A stretch of DNA of 64,000 bases from Prauserella muralis (GTDB lineage Bacteria > Actinomycetota > Actinomycetes > Mycobacteriales > Pseudonocardiaceae): positions 1,054,001 through 1,118,000 of the forward strand of contig NZ_MASW01000002.1 in NCBI RefSeq assembly GCF_003202285.1. Reading direction: 5' to 3'. Below, piece by piece: positions 8,747 to 18,410 of this stretch. A model generated the notes under the pieces. The model was not told the origin of the DNA. It worked only from the letters and a program-made list of their open reading frames with translations, and ran no database searches. Position 1 is the stretch's first letter; each line of letters begins with the position of its first letter. A program made the position numbers and the translations under genes.

Positions 8747-9738
8747 TGGCCGCCGCGCCAGGGCCCAACCCGGACCACCCGCTGGTCGTGGGCCTTGACC
8801 CGATGTTCACCGGGCCGGGTGGGCACGCGCCCGCGCTGGCGGGCTGGATCGAGTATCTGGCTCATCCGGAGGAGAACCAGGGCCCTCGGGTGACCGAGTT
8901 CCGCAACGGCGCGGCCTGGGAGACCACGCGCAAGCTGCCCTGGGACGAGTACGAGATCGTCAACGAGCGGTCCGTACTCCGCGACCTGGGCATCGACCGG
9001 TTCTTCGCGCACGCGGACGTGCTGTCCGGCCAGAAGATCGGCAGCCTGAACGAGCACGGCGAGGTGTCGAACACGCAGGTTCTGGGCGCGACGTTCGACC
9101 TGCTCGAAGAGGTGCGCCTCGGGCGGGAGATCGACCTGACGGTTCCCGACCAGACCGCCGACGTGTGGACGAGCCTCACCGAGAACCTCGGTTTCGCGCT
9201 GAACGAGAAGTGGGCCGAGGGCAAGCCCCGCGCCCGATTCGTCCAGCTGAAGCAGTGGTACGAGAACCACCGCGACCCGGCGTTGGCGGAGATGAACAAG
9301 TTCCTGGTCGCCTATGCGGGCATCCTGATGAAGGCCAGGAGTGACATCAACGAACTGATGGGCAAGCTGGTGGACGCGCTGAACAAGTCGGTCGCCTCGA
9401 ACCCGATCGAAGGGATCGCGTTCTTCCTTTCGGCGCTGGAAGAGGTGCTGAACCTGACCCTCAACTTCCCGAAGACGCTCAAAGACGCCACCCTGACCGT
9501 GGTCAGCGGGGTCAAGAAGGCCTTCGACCTCGCCACGAAGTCGGAAACCGACACCGGGTTCGGGCTCGACCTGAACGACATCCACCTCGGCTACTACCGA
9601 TGCTTCGAATCCTTCATCCGCGCCGGCGACGCCGTCTGCTGGGCAGCCACCGAAGCCGTCACCCGGCTGATCACGGACGCGGAAAAGGGCCTGCTGTTCG
9701 TGCGGCGCAACTGGGTACCGGCCCCCACCTGGTCCTAG
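8746..9738 (+). CDS. Uncharacterised protein coupled to WXG100-like gene (possible type VII secretion effector)
   Basis: The 330-aa product is not recognised. ATG 8746 overlaps the preceding stop. The N-terminal half is polar (LDPMFTGPGGHAP, a WETTRKLPWDEYEIV stretch). Residues about 170-270 are amphipathic helices (MNKFLVAYAGILMKARSDIN, FFLSALEEVLNLTLNF). The C-terminus includes FESFIRAGDAVCWAATEA. There is no signal peptide, no transmembrane helix and no recognised toxin domain. Gene pairs of a small WXG100-like protein and a larger downstream partner are typical of ESX substrates, so secretion is plausible. No ESX machinery gene is in the window. Confidence 0.55.
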   Translation: MAAAPGPNPDHPLVVGLDPMFTGPGGHAPALAGWIEYLAHPEENQGPRVTEFRNGAAWETTRKLPWDEYEIVNERSVLRDLGIDRFFAHADVLSGQKIGSLNEHGEVSNTQVLGATFDLLEEVRLGREIDLTVPDQTADVWTSLTENLGFALNEKWAEGKPRARFVQLKQWYENHRDPALAEMNKFLVAYAGILMKARSDINELMGKLVDALNKSVASNPIEGIAFFLSALEEVLNLTLNFPKTLKDATLTVVSGVKKAFDLATKSETDTGFGLDLNDIHLGYYRCFESFIRAGDAVCWAATEAVTRLITDAEKGLLFVRRNWVPAPTWS

Positions 9739-9789
9739 GAGAAGGGTCGGCGCGCGCGAACGAGCCGGTGACCCACCACGGGCCGGGCG

Positions 9790-11502
9790 CTAGTGCGACT
9801 CGCGGGGCACCTCGTGGCCGCGGCAGCCCACCAGGAAGTCGAAGTCCGCGCCCCGGTCGGCCTGCAGCACGTGCTGGGTGTAGAGCCAGGCGTAGCCGCT
9901 GGTGTGCCGGGGAGCATCGGGCTGCCACTGCGTCTTGCGGCGGGCCAGTTCCTCCTCGCCGACCTCCAGGGTCAGTGCCCGGGACGGCACGTCGAGGCTG
10001 ATCCAGTCGCCCGTGCGCACCAGCGCCAGCGGGCCACCGACCGCCGACTCGGGCGCGGTGTGCAGCACCACGGTTCCGTAGCCGGTGCCGCTCATGCGGC
10101 CGTCGCAGATCCGTACCATGTCGGTGACACCGGCCTCCAGCAGCTTCTTCGGCAGCGGCACGTTGGACACCTCGGGCATGCCGGGGTAGCCGATCGGGCC
10201 CGCGCCGCGGATGACGAGCACGGTGTCGGCGTCGACGTCGAGCTCCGGGTCGTCGCACACGCGGTGGTAGTCCTCGACGGAGTCGAACACCAGCGCCCGC
10301 CCCCGGTGGGTCATCAGCTCCGGCGAGGCGGCCGACTGCTTGATCACCGCGCCGTCGGGGCACAGGTTGCCGCGCAGCACGGCCGTGCCCGCACCCGCGG
10401 GCTGGAAGGGCCGCTCGACGGGGGTGATGACCTCGTCGTTGAAGCACTCGGCGTCGGCGACGTTGGCCCCGATGCTCGCGCCGGTGACGGTGAGCTGGTC
10501 GCCGTGCAGCAGCCCCGCCTCGGCGAGCCGCCGCAGCACCACCGGCAGGCCGCCCGCGGAGCAGAAGTCCTCCATGAGGAACCGCCCGCTGGGCATCAGG
10601 TCCAGCAGCGTGGGCACGGGCCGGGCGAGGGTGTCGAAGTCGCCGAGCTCGAGCGGGACGCCCGCGCGGCCCGCCAGCGCGAGCAGGTGGACGATCGCGT
10701 TGGTGGACCCGCCGATGGCGGCGTTGGTGCGGATGGCGTTCTCGAACGCCTGCCTGGTGAGGATCGCCGACGGCCGGACCTCGTCGTGCACGAGCCCGAC
10801 GATGCGCTGCCCGGCACGCTGTGCCGTCTCGAACCGGCGGGCGTCGACGGCGGGCCACGTGGCCGAGCCGGGCAGCTGCATGCCGAGGGCCTCGGCCATG
10901 CAGGCCATGGTGGAGGCGGTGCCCATGGTCATGCAGTGCCCGTTGGAGCGCGCCATGCAGCCCTCGGCGAAGAAGCACTCCTCCTGCGTGATCCGCCCGG
11001 TCTTGAGGTCCTCCTCGAACCGCCACACCCCCGTGCCGGACCCGACGTCGCGGCCCCGGTACTTGCCGTTGAGCATGGGCCCGCCGGTCACCATGATCGC
11101 GGGCACGTCGACGCTCGCGGCGGCCATCAGCATGGCGGGCGTGGTCTTGTCGCAGCCGGAGAGCAGGACGACGCCGTCGAGCGGATTGGCCCTGATGAGC
11201 TCCTCGACCTCCATCGCCATCAGGTTCCGGTAGAGCATGGCGGTGGGGCGCATCAGCGTCTCCCCGGTGGCCATGGTGGGAAACTCCAGCGGGAAGCCGC
11301 CCGCCTGCCACACGCCGCGCTTGACCGCCTCGGCGACCCGGTGCAGGTGCGCGTTGCAGGGGGCCAGTTCGGAGGCGCTGGTGGCGATGCCGATGACCGG
11401 CCGCCCGTCGAACACCTCGGGTCCGAAGCCCTGGTTGCGCATCCAGGACCGGTAGATCATGCCGGAACGGCCTGTCGCACCGAACCACGCGGCGCTGCGC
11501 AT
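9790..11502 (-). CDS. IlvD/Edd-family dehydratase (sugar-acid dehydratase type)
   Basis: ATG 11502 follows a GGGAG site and gives 570 aa; the much longer open frame upstream of it is spurious. Family motifs are all present: IGIATSASELAPCNAHL, LLSGCDKTTPAMLM (iron-sulfur cysteine), the AEGCMARSNGHCMTMGTAST cluster, IGGSTNAIVHLLA and ICDGRMSGTGYGTVVLH. The length, and GFPLEFPTM with RSNGHC in place of biosynthetic IlvD sequences, fit the sugar-acid subgroup such as L-arabinonate dehydratases better than branched-chain synthesis. No sugar-acid pathway partner lies next to it, so the substrate is inferred only. It is divergent from the OafA-like gene. Confidence 0.85.
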   Translation of the reverse strand: MRSAAWFGATGRSGMIYRSWMRNQGFGPEVFDGRPVIGIATSASELAPCNAHLHRVAEAVKRGVWQAGGFPLEFPTMATGETLMRPTAMLYRNLMAMEVEELIRANPLDGVVLLSGCDKTTPAMLMAAASVDVPAIMVTGGPMLNGKYRGRDVGSGTGVWRFEEDLKTGRITQEECFFAEGCMARSNGHCMTMGTASTMACMAEALGMQLPGSATWPAVDARRFETAQRAGQRIVGLVHDEVRPSAILTRQAFENAIRTNAAIGGSTNAIVHLLALAGRAGVPLELGDFDTLARPVPTLLDLMPSGRFLMEDFCSAGGLPVVLRRLAEAGLLHGDQLTVTGASIGANVADAECFNDEVITPVERPFQPAGAGTAVLRGNLCPDGAVIKQSAASPELMTHRGRALVFDSVEDYHRVCDDPELDVDADTVLVIRGAGPIGYPGMPEVSNVPLPKKLLEAGVTDMVRICDGRMSGTGYGTVVLHTAPESAVGGPLALVRTGDWISLDVPSRALTLEVGEEELARRKTQWQPDAPRHTSGYAWLYTQHVLQADRGADFDFLVGCRGHEVPRESH

Positions 11503-11724
11503 CGCGTCTCCCTTTCTGCCGCACCCGCGAGAGCCCCGTCGGCCCCGCACCGCTCGCGACGGTAGGTCATCCGATGACTCCGGGTCCAGGGCCGCCGGTA
11601 CGCACGGAGGTCGCCGGGCGTTGCCCCGGGTGGCCGGCGGCACAGTGGTGTGGACCCCTGTGCGCACCGGCCCGTGGGCTCGGCAATACTCCACGGCCGT
11701 GCTGGAAGGGGAGGGCAGGCACCG

Positions 11725-13824
11725 ATGACGTTGCTGCGAGCGCGGGCGCGCGCGGAAAGCTCCGATGCCGGAGCTGCCTCGGACGCCGCGAAGCCGTCGC
11801 CGCGCCGATTCCGGCCGGAACAGCAGGGGCTGCGTGCGCTCGCCGCCGGACTCGTGGTGGCCTACCACGTGTGGCTGGACCGCGTCTCCGGCGGCGTGGA
11901 CGTGTTCTTCCTGCTCTCCGGCTTCCTCATCACCGGTCAGCTGTTCCGGGCCTGCGCGCGTGGGCGGATCGAGTTCCGGCCCATGTGGGGCCGGATGATC
12001 AAGCGGCTGTTTCCCGCGGCGTTGACCGTGCTGCTGGTCACGATGGGCGCCGGGGTGCTGCTGCTGCCCGAACACCGGTGGTTCCAGACGATCAGCGAGG
12101 TCGTCGCCTCCGCGCTGTACCTGGAGAACTGGCGGCTCGCCGCCGACTCGGTCGACTACTTCGCCCAGCACGACACGGCCAGCGTCGTCCAGCATTTCTG
12201 GTCGCTGTCGATTCAGGGCCAGTTCTACGTCGTGTGGCCCCTGCTGGTGGCACTCGTGGCGCTCGTGGCGCGGCGCGCGGGCTGGGGGCTGCGGCCGGCG
12301 CTGCTGGCGGCACTGGGCACCACGCTGGCGGTGTCGCTGGCCTACTCGGTGTGGCTGACGGCGCTCGACCAGCCGCTGGCGTACTTCTCGTCGCTGACCC
12401 GCGTGTGGGAGTTCGCGCTCGGCGGCCTGCTGGCACTGGTGATCGACGCGATCCGGCTGCCGAGGCCGCTGCGGGTGCTGCTCGGCTGGGCGGGCGTGGC
12501 CGGCCTCGTCTCCTGCGGGCTCGTGCTCCAGGTGGGCACCGTCTTCCCGGGGTACGTGGCGCTCTGGCCGACCCTCTCGGCGGCGCTCGTGCTGCTGGCG
12601 GGCGCCACCGGCAGCCGCGCCGGGGCCGACCGCTTCCTCTCGTCGCGCCCGCTGACCTACCTGGGCGACCTCAGCTACGCGCTGTACCTGTGGCACTGGC
12701 CGGTGCTGCTGTTCTACCTGATCGGCAGGGACCAGCCCGCCGTCGGCCCGCGCGGCGGCGCCGTGGTGATCGCCGTGTCGCTGCTGCTGGCCGCCGCGAC
12801 CCACCACCTGGTGGAGAAGCCGGTGCGCGAGTCCCGGATCGGCGTCACCACGCGGTGGGGCGCCTACCGCTTCGCCGTGCTCGCGCTGCTGCCCGTGCTG
12901 GTGGCGGCCGGCACCTGGCAGCTGGTGAGCACCCAGCGCGCATCCTTCGCCCTGGAGCTCGACGACCCCGGCCATCCCGGCGCGCACGCGATCGAGGCCG
13001 GGGCGCCGCTGCTCGACCCACGGGTGAACGTGCTGCCACCGTTCGCGGCGCTGCCCGACCAGTTCGACACGTTCCCCGACGAGGAGTGCACGATCTCGCC
13101 CCGGCACGCCGAACTGCGGATCTGCACCGTCGACCCGGACGGGCCGCCGAGCAGGCGGCTGGTGGTCGCGGGGGACTCGCACTCGCAGCAGTACATCGCG
13201 GCGCTGCGCCCGCTCGTCGAGGAGCGCGGGTGGCAGGTCATCTCCATGGGCCGCGGCGGCTGCCCGTTCACGGCCCGTTCCCACCATGCCGACCCGGTGG
13301 AGCGCGAGGCGTGCACCACGTGGAATTCCGCCGTCGTGGAGGAGATCGTCGCCACCAGGCCGGACGCGGTGCTCACCATGGCCAGCAGGGACGTGCGGGC
13401 CGGGCTGAAGGAATGGACGCCGCCGGGCTTCGTCGAGCAGTGGCGGACGATGGACGAGGCGGGGATCCCGGTGGTGGCGGTCCGCGACAGCCCCCGCTAC
13501 TCCTACGAGCCCTCGGAGTGCGTGCAGAAGCACGGGCTCGACGCGCCCCGGTGCGCGCCGCCGCGCGCGCGGTACCTGGCCGCCGAGCCGCCGTACACGG
13601 CGCTGCCGGACGTGCCGCCGAACGTCTCGTTCGTCGACTTCAGCGACTACTACTGCACGTCCGAGGTCTGCCCTCCGGTGATCGGCAACGTGCTGGTCTA
13701 TCTGGACGACAACCACGTGACCGCCGCCTACCTGCAGACCATGTCCCGCGCGGTGGGCGACCGGCTGACCGAGGCGCTCGGCTGGCACGCCACGCCCGTC
13801 GTCGCCGTCGAGCCGCCGCGCTGA
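11725..13824 (+). CDS. OafA/YrhL-type acyltransferase 3 with C-terminal SGNH domain
   Basis: ATG 11725 has a strong GGGGAGGGC site and gives 699 aa. The N-terminal half is the acyltransferase-3 membrane domain (FRPEQQGLRALAAGLVVAYH, GGVDVFFLLSGFLITGQL, later LTYLGDLSYALYLWHWPVLLFY). After a linker the C-terminal half is an SGNH hydrolase-like domain: VVAGDSHSQQYIAAL provides the Ser block and YLDDNHVTAAYL the Asp-His block. Such fusions O-acetylate cell-surface polysaccharides, with the SGNH domain acting outside. The lone position gives no clue to the acceptor. Confidence 0.9.
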   Translation: MTLLRARARAESSDAGAASDAAKPSPRRFRPEQQGLRALAAGLVVAYHVWLDRVSGGVDVFFLLSGFLITGQLFRACARGRIEFRPMWGRMIKRLFPAALTVLLVTMGAGVLLLPEHRWFQTISEVVASALYLENWRLAADSVDYFAQHDTASVVQHFWSLSIQGQFYVVWPLLVALVALVARRAGWGLRPALLAALGTTLAVSLAYSVWLTALDQPLAYFSSLTRVWEFALGGLLALVIDAIRLPRPLRVLLGWAGVAGLVSCGLVLQVGTVFPGYVALWPTLSAALVLLAGATGSRAGADRFLSSRPLTYLGDLSYALYLWHWPVLLFYLIGRDQPAVGPRGGAVVIAVSLLLAAATHHLVEKPVRESRIGVTTRWGAYRFAVLALLPVLVAAGTWQLVSTQRASFALELDDPGHPGAHAIEAGAPLLDPRVNVLPPFAALPDQFDTFPDEECTISPRHAELRICTVDPDGPPSRRLVVAGDSHSQQYIAALRPLVEERGWQVISMGRGGCPFTARSHHADPVEREACTTWNSAVVEEIVATRPDAVLTMASRDVRAGLKEWTPPGFVEQWRTMDEAGIPVVAVRDSPRYSYEPSECVQKHGLDAPRCAPPRARYLAAEPPYTALPDVPPNVSFVDFSDYYCTSEVCPPVIGNVLVYLDDNHVTAAYLQTMSRAVGDRLTEALGWHATPVVAVEPPR

Positions 13825-13857
13825 CCCGCGTGGCCAGTGCGGCGGCTCCGGGCGGGC

Positions 13858-15222
13858 TCAGTCGAGGGCGTCCAGCCGCGCTCCGCGGGTCTCCTTGCTG
13901 GTGGCCACGGCGACGACCGTCACGGCCATCGTCAGCACCAGGTAGCCGATCACCGTGCCCACGCCGAAGCTGTCGATCAGCCAGACCGCGATGAGCGGCG
14001 CGGGCGCTCCCGCGATGATCGACGAACCCTGGAACACCAGTGACGCGCCCGCGTAGCGGTGGCGGGTGGGGAACAGCTCGGTGATCCAGGCCGCCTCGGT
14101 GCCGGCGAGCATGCCGTGGAAGAACGCGCCGACGCACACCCCGAGCCACAGGCCGGGCAGGGTCTCCAGGTGGATCAGCCAGAAGAACGCGGGTGCCCAC
14201 GCCACGAGCACGACCGCGGGCACGAGCATCGCGGTCTTGCGGCCCACCCGGTCGGACCACGCCCCGCCGCCGAGCATCCCGAAGAACTGGAACAGCGAGG
14301 CGAACGTCACCGCCAGGATGACGTCCCCGCGGGCGTAGTCGAAGGAGTTGGCGGCGTAGGCGATGACGAAGACCGTGTAGATGTAGAAGGCGATGTTCTC
14401 GCCGAGCCGCATGCCCAGCCCGTGCAGCACCGGCCGGGGCCGCGACAGCGCCTCCAGCACGCTCGAGCGCTCCGCGCGCGCGGCGCGGGCCTCGGCGCTG
14501 GCCTGAGCGGCCTGGAACACCGGCGACTCCTCGACGCTGCGGCGGATCCAGAACCCGATCACCAGCAGCGGGATGGCCACCAGGAACACCACCCGCCAGC
14601 CCCACTGGTCGAACGCCTCGCCGGGGAACAGGAAGGCGACCACGGTGACGAGCGCGGTGGCCAGCACCGTGCCCAGCGGCGCGCCCGCCTGCGGCCACGC
14701 CGCCCAGAACCCGCGTCGCCTCGGTTCGCCGTACTCGCTGACCATGAGCACCGCGGCGCCGAACTCGCCGCCGAGGGCGAAGCCCTGGATCATCCGCAGC
14801 ACGACGAGCAGGACGGTGGCCCAGATGCCGATCTGGCCGTAGGTGGGCAGCAGCCCGATGCAGGCCGTGGACAGACCCAGCAGCAGGAAGGTGGTGACGA
14901 GCATGGGCTGGCGGCCGAACTTGTCGCCGAGGTGACCGAACACGATGCCCCCGAGCGGGCGGGCCACGAAGCCCAGCCCCTGGGTGGCCAGCGCCAGCAG
15001 CAGCTTGACGATGCCGCTGTCGCCGGGGAAGAACAGCGGGCCCAGCACGGTGGCGGCGAGGATGCCGTAGATGGCGAAGTCGTACCACTCCAGCACGGCG
15101 CCCGCCATGCTGCCGGCCAGCACGCGCCGGAAGCCGGTCCGCGGCACCGCTCCCGTCGCGGGATTCCCGGCCTGCCCGGCCCGCGGGGTGTGGTGTTCGG
15201 CCGGTTCCACCGGAGACGTCAT
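13858..15222 (-). CDS. MHS-family (metabolite:H+ symporter) MFS transporter
   Basis: This 454-aa protein has twelve predicted helices and the signatures of the MHS branch: RVLAGSMAGAVLEWYDFAIYG at helix 1, PLGGIVFGHLGDKFGRQ between helices 2 and 3, and ALGGEFGAAVLMVSEY. MHS transporters import aromatic acids, dicarboxylates, osmolytes and similar anions with protons. The gene lies 16 bp downstream of the P450 gene on the same strand, so it probably imports the P450 substrate or moves its product. An AGGA site precedes ATG 15222. Confidence 0.88.
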   Translation of the reverse strand: MTSPVEPAEHHTPRAGQAGNPATGAVPRTGFRRVLAGSMAGAVLEWYDFAIYGILAATVLGPLFFPGDSGIVKLLLALATQGLGFVARPLGGIVFGHLGDKFGRQPMLVTTFLLLGLSTACIGLLPTYGQIGIWATVLLVVLRMIQGFALGGEFGAAVLMVSEYGEPRRRGFWAAWPQAGAPLGTVLATALVTVVAFLFPGEAFDQWGWRVVFLVAIPLLVIGFWIRRSVEESPVFQAAQASAEARAARAERSSVLEALSRPRPVLHGLGMRLGENIAFYIYTVFVIAYAANSFDYARGDVILAVTFASLFQFFGMLGGGAWSDRVGRKTAMLVPAVVLVAWAPAFFWLIHLETLPGLWLGVCVGAFFHGMLAGTEAAWITELFPTRHRYAGASLVFQGSSIIAGAPAPLIAVWLIDSFGVGTVIGYLVLTMAVTVVAVATSKETRGARLDALD

Positions 15223-15238
15223 TGTCTGTCCTTTCGCG

Positions 15239-17542
15239 TCAGAGGCCGAGCGTGAGCGTGCTGCCGCAGGCCCGGGAACAACAGGTGAGCATCATCGAGT
15301 TGGCGGCGCGTTCGGCTGTGGTGAGCACCCGGTCGCGGTGGTCGACCTCGCCGTCGAGCACCGGGGCCTCACACGTGCCGCAGAGTCCTTCCTCACAGTC
15401 GCTGGGAATGTCGATGTTGGCGGCCCTCAGCGCGGCCAGCACCGTCTGGTCCGGAGCGACGTGCACGGTGAGCCCGGAGTCGGCGAGCTCGACGTCGAAG
15501 CCGTGCTCCACGGCCGGATCGAGCTCCTGGCGCGTGGTCGTGAAGTGTTCGATGTGGAGGGTGTCCTCCGGCCAGGACCGCGCCTGCCGCTCCAGCGCGG
15601 TGAGCAGACGTTTCGGTCCGCACGCGTACACCTGGGTGCCATCGTCGGCACCGGCCAGTGTGGACACGTCGAGCCGGGCGCCCTCACTGCCCGGGTACAA
15701 GTGGAGCCGGTCGCCGTGGTCGCGGTGCAGCCGGTCGAGGAAGGCCATCGTGGCCCGGTCGCGGCCGCAGTAGTGCACCTCGTAGCTCGCGCCCGCGGCC
15801 CTGACCGCGTCGGCCATCGCGATGATCGGCGTGATCCCGATGCCGCCCGCGACGAGAACGTAGTGCCGCGCGCCGGTCGCGAGCCGGAAATGGTTGCGCG
15901 GCCCGCGCATGCTGAGCCGCGCACCCGGCCGCAGGCGTTCGTGGACGTAGCGCGAGCCGCCGCGGCTCTCGGGTTCGCGTAGCACGGCGATGCGGTAGAC
16001 GCCGGCCTCGCCGGCCTCGCCGCACAGCGAGTACTGCCGCGACAGCCCGTCGAGGTGGAGATCGACGTGCGCGCCCGGCGACCACGCGGGCAGCGGGCGG
16101 CCGGACGGGTCGGCGAGGGTGAGGGTGACGATGCCGTCGGCGGCCGGTTCCACCGACTGGACCGTGACCGTGCGGGTGATGGCGCGCGCCGACGGCTCTC
16201 CGATGCGGACGGGGGTGAGGCGTCGCAGGACGGCCGGATCGGCGCGTTCCGGGTTGGCCGCCGGGTCCCACCGCACCCACAGGTGCTCCGGTCCGCGGAA
16301 GGAGGTGTTGGGCAGGTAGGTGAACCGCTGCCCCGGCACCAGTTCCAGGTGCGGGAGGCGGGTGGTCAGCTCGCCGAGGAACACCTGCAGTTCCATGCGG
16401 GCCAGGTTCTTGCCCATGCACTGGTGGCTGCCGTAGCCGAATGTCAGATGGTCGGTGGTGTTCTCCCTGCGGATGTCGAAGTCGTCGGGGTTGTCGAAGT
16501 GCCGCTCGTCGCGGTTGGCCGAGGAGTTGACGATGAGCAGCTTGGCGCCCCGGGGGATGGGCACGCCGCCGATGGTGGTGTCCTCGGTGACCAGGCGCCG
16601 CCACGCGGCCACCGAGCCCGAGTGGCGCAGGCACTCCTCGACGGCGTTGGGGATCAGGCTCGGCTCGGCACACAGTTCCCGCCACACCGCACGGTTCTCC
16701 AGCAGCAGCTTGATCGCGTTGGCAGCGGCGTTGGCGGTGGTCTCGTGGGCGGCGACGATGCCGGCCATCATGATCGAGTGCAGGTAGGAGTCGGTGATCA
16801 CCTCCGGCTGCTGCCGCTGCGCGCGGATGCTGAACGGGATCCAGCCGGGCCCGGACGGGTCGCGGCGGATCTTCTCCAGCACCTCGCCCGCGTACTGCCA
16901 GAACCGGCCCACCGCCTCGGCGACCGCGACCTGCTCCTCCGGTGAGGGGCGGCCCCAGGTATTGACGGTGTGGGCGATCGAGTACTGCCGCAGCGTGGCC
17001 ATGTCCTCCTCGGGTACGCCGAGGAAGTGCAGGGCGACGGTGAGCGGCACCTCCCACAACATCTCGTCGACCAGGTCGGCCTCGCCCGCGTCGACGAACC
17101 GGTCGACGTAGTCCCTGGCCAGCCTGCGCACCATCGGCTCGTGCTCGGCGAGACGGGCGGGGGTGAACGGGTCGAGCAGCGCGCGCCGCCGCGGCATGTG
17201 GGCGGGCTCGTCCTCGTTGACCAGCGTGCGGTTCATCGCGTAGCCGTAGCGGGCCAGCGTCGCCGTTGCCTCCTCGGAGACGGGCGTGATCTTCTCCAGC
17301 GCGATCGACGGCGAGAACGTCACGTTGTCGCGGAAGACGGCCTTGACGTCGTCGTAGCGGGTGACGACCCAGTAGCCGATCTCGGGACTGTAGAACACCG
17401 GCTCCTCGTCCCGCGACCAGCGCAGCGACTCGGGCGGGTCGGCCTGGTAGGCCTCGCCGAACGGGTTGAACGCCGCCGCGTTCGCCGAGACGGGCCGGCC
17501 GCCCGCCGCGGAGTGGTCGATCGGGCAGGCCCCGCTGGTCAT
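15239..17542 (-). CDS. Self-sufficient cytochrome P450 (CYP116B-like: P450-FMN/reductase-[2Fe-2S] fusion)
   Basis: ATG 17542 follows a GGAGGAG site; the product is 767 aa, the usual length for CYP116B enzymes. The P450 part (about 1-430) has the I-helix AGIVAAHETTANA, the ExxR in EECLRHSG and the heme loop FGYGSHQCMGKN. The reductase part (about 450-680) has RQYSLCGEAG and GGIGITPIIAM. The C-terminal plant-type ferredoxin has CEEGLCGTCEAPVLDG plus a fourth Cys near the end. These enzymes hydroxylate or dealkylate with NADPH and oxygen without separate redox partners. The substrate is unknown. An IclR gene upstream and the MHS transporter downstream suggest a regulated catabolic use. Confidence 0.93.
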   Translation of the reverse strand: MTSGACPIDHSAAGGRPVSANAAAFNPFGEAYQADPPESLRWSRDEEPVFYSPEIGYWVVTRYDDVKAVFRDNVTFSPSIALEKITPVSEEATATLARYGYAMNRTLVNEDEPAHMPRRRALLDPFTPARLAEHEPMVRRLARDYVDRFVDAGEADLVDEMLWEVPLTVALHFLGVPEEDMATLRQYSIAHTVNTWGRPSPEEQVAVAEAVGRFWQYAGEVLEKIRRDPSGPGWIPFSIRAQRQQPEVITDSYLHSIMMAGIVAAHETTANAAANAIKLLLENRAVWRELCAEPSLIPNAVEECLRHSGSVAAWRRLVTEDTTIGGVPIPRGAKLLIVNSSANRDERHFDNPDDFDIRRENTTDHLTFGYGSHQCMGKNLARMELQVFLGELTTRLPHLELVPGQRFTYLPNTSFRGPEHLWVRWDPAANPERADPAVLRRLTPVRIGEPSARAITRTVTVQSVEPAADGIVTLTLADPSGRPLPAWSPGAHVDLHLDGLSRQYSLCGEAGEAGVYRIAVLREPESRGGSRYVHERLRPGARLSMRGPRNHFRLATGARHYVLVAGGIGITPIIAMADAVRAAGASYEVHYCGRDRATMAFLDRLHRDHGDRLHLYPGSEGARLDVSTLAGADDGTQVYACGPKRLLTALERQARSWPEDTLHIEHFTTTRQELDPAVEHGFDVELADSGLTVHVAPDQTVLAALRAANIDIPSDCEEGLCGTCEAPVLDGEVDHRDRVLTTAERAANSMMLTCCSRACGSTLTLGL

Positions 17543-17592
17543 TCGTGCTCCTCCGCGCTGATGAGCTGCGATTTTACTGATAACGCACAAGT

Positions 17593-17609
17593 TGTTCTGT
17601 GAGCGAACA
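17593..17609. promoter_or_regulatory. Inverted repeat upstream of P450 gene (candidate IclR operator)
   Basis: TGTTC (17593-17597) and GAACA (17605-17609) form an inverted repeat with a 7-nt spacer, about 50 bp upstream of the P450 start, in an AT-rich patch. Its size and place fit an IclR operator for the neighbouring regulator. The pairing is inference. Confidence 0.4.
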
Positions 17610-17685
17610 GCGCTGAGAGTATGGCGGGACCCGGTGCGAGTCAAGGGAAAACCTGGCTGGGCAGCGGGAGACCGCCCGGCCACGG

Positions 17686-18369
17686 TCACGCGCTGAGCAG
17701 GTCCTCCAGCCGCCGCGCGGTGCGGCACACGGCGCGTGCGGCCAGTTCGGTGTCGAGCCCTTCGATGGCGACGACGCCGACACAACGCTCCACGGGCATG
17801 CTCGCGCCGACGGCGGTCGGCACGCGGATGCCCGCGGCCACCCCGACGGCGCCGCGTTCCAGCTCACCCCTGGTGAGGCTGTAGCCGTCGCGGCGCGCCT
17901 GCCGGACCGCCTCGGGATCGTCGGGCCGTTCGGGCCGGGTCGCCAGGATCGCGATGCCGGCCGCGCCCTTCGTCAGCGGGTGCCTGCTGCCCACGCGGTA
18001 GCCGACGGTGAGCACCGTGTCGTCGGGTTCGGCGACCAGCACCGCCACGCAGTCCTGGCCCTCGGCGGCGGAGATGAACGCGGTCGCGTGCGTCTCGTTG
18101 GCGAGCGCGTGCAGCAGCGGCTTGGCGTCCACAGTGAACTGCGGCTCGAACCGGGAGGCGAGCACGGCCACCCCGACGGCCAGCCGCACCCGCCCGTCGT
18201 CGGTGCGGGCGACCAGCAGGTGTTGCTCGAGCGTGGCGACGATGCGATAGCAGATCGCCCTGTGCACATCGAGCCGGCGGGACAGCTCGGCGATGGAGAC
18301 GCCGCCGGGGGAGTGGGAGATGAGCTCGAGCGCCCGCAGCCCACGGTCGAGCGTCTGCAGCGTGCTCAT
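17686..18369 (-). CDS. IclR-family transcriptional regulator
   Basis: ATG 18369 has a GAGGG site and gives 227 aa. Residues 1-65 form the IclR winged helix (LDRGLRALELISHSPGGVSIAELSRRLDVHRAICYRI). The remainder is the effector domain, with LLHALANETHATAFISA and a C-terminal AVGASMPVERCVGVVAIEG. IclR proteins commonly control aromatic or acid catabolism. It sits directly upstream of the P450-MHS pair and downstream of the reductase, all on the minus strand, so it is the likely regulator of the whole cluster. Confidence 0.88.
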   Translation of the reverse strand: MSTLQTLDRGLRALELISHSPGGVSIAELSRRLDVHRAICYRIVATLEQHLLVARTDDGRVRLAVGVAVLASRFEPQFTVDAKPLLHALANETHATAFISAAEGQDCVAVLVAEPDDTVLTVGYRVGSRHPLTKGAAGIAILATRPERPDDPEAVRQARRDGYSLTRGELERGAVGVAAGIRVPTAVGASMPVERCVGVVAIEGLDTELAARAVCRTARRLEDLLSA

Positions 18370-18410
18370 CGGCCCTCCCGCCCGGTCCGCACGGATCGTC
18401 ACCCGCGACC

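Noticed and set aside
11503-13788. Long upstream extension of the dehydratase frame (1332 aa)
   Set aside because: The extension is Arg/His/Gln-rich noise antisense to the OafA gene. The dehydratase starts at 11502 with a GGGAG site.
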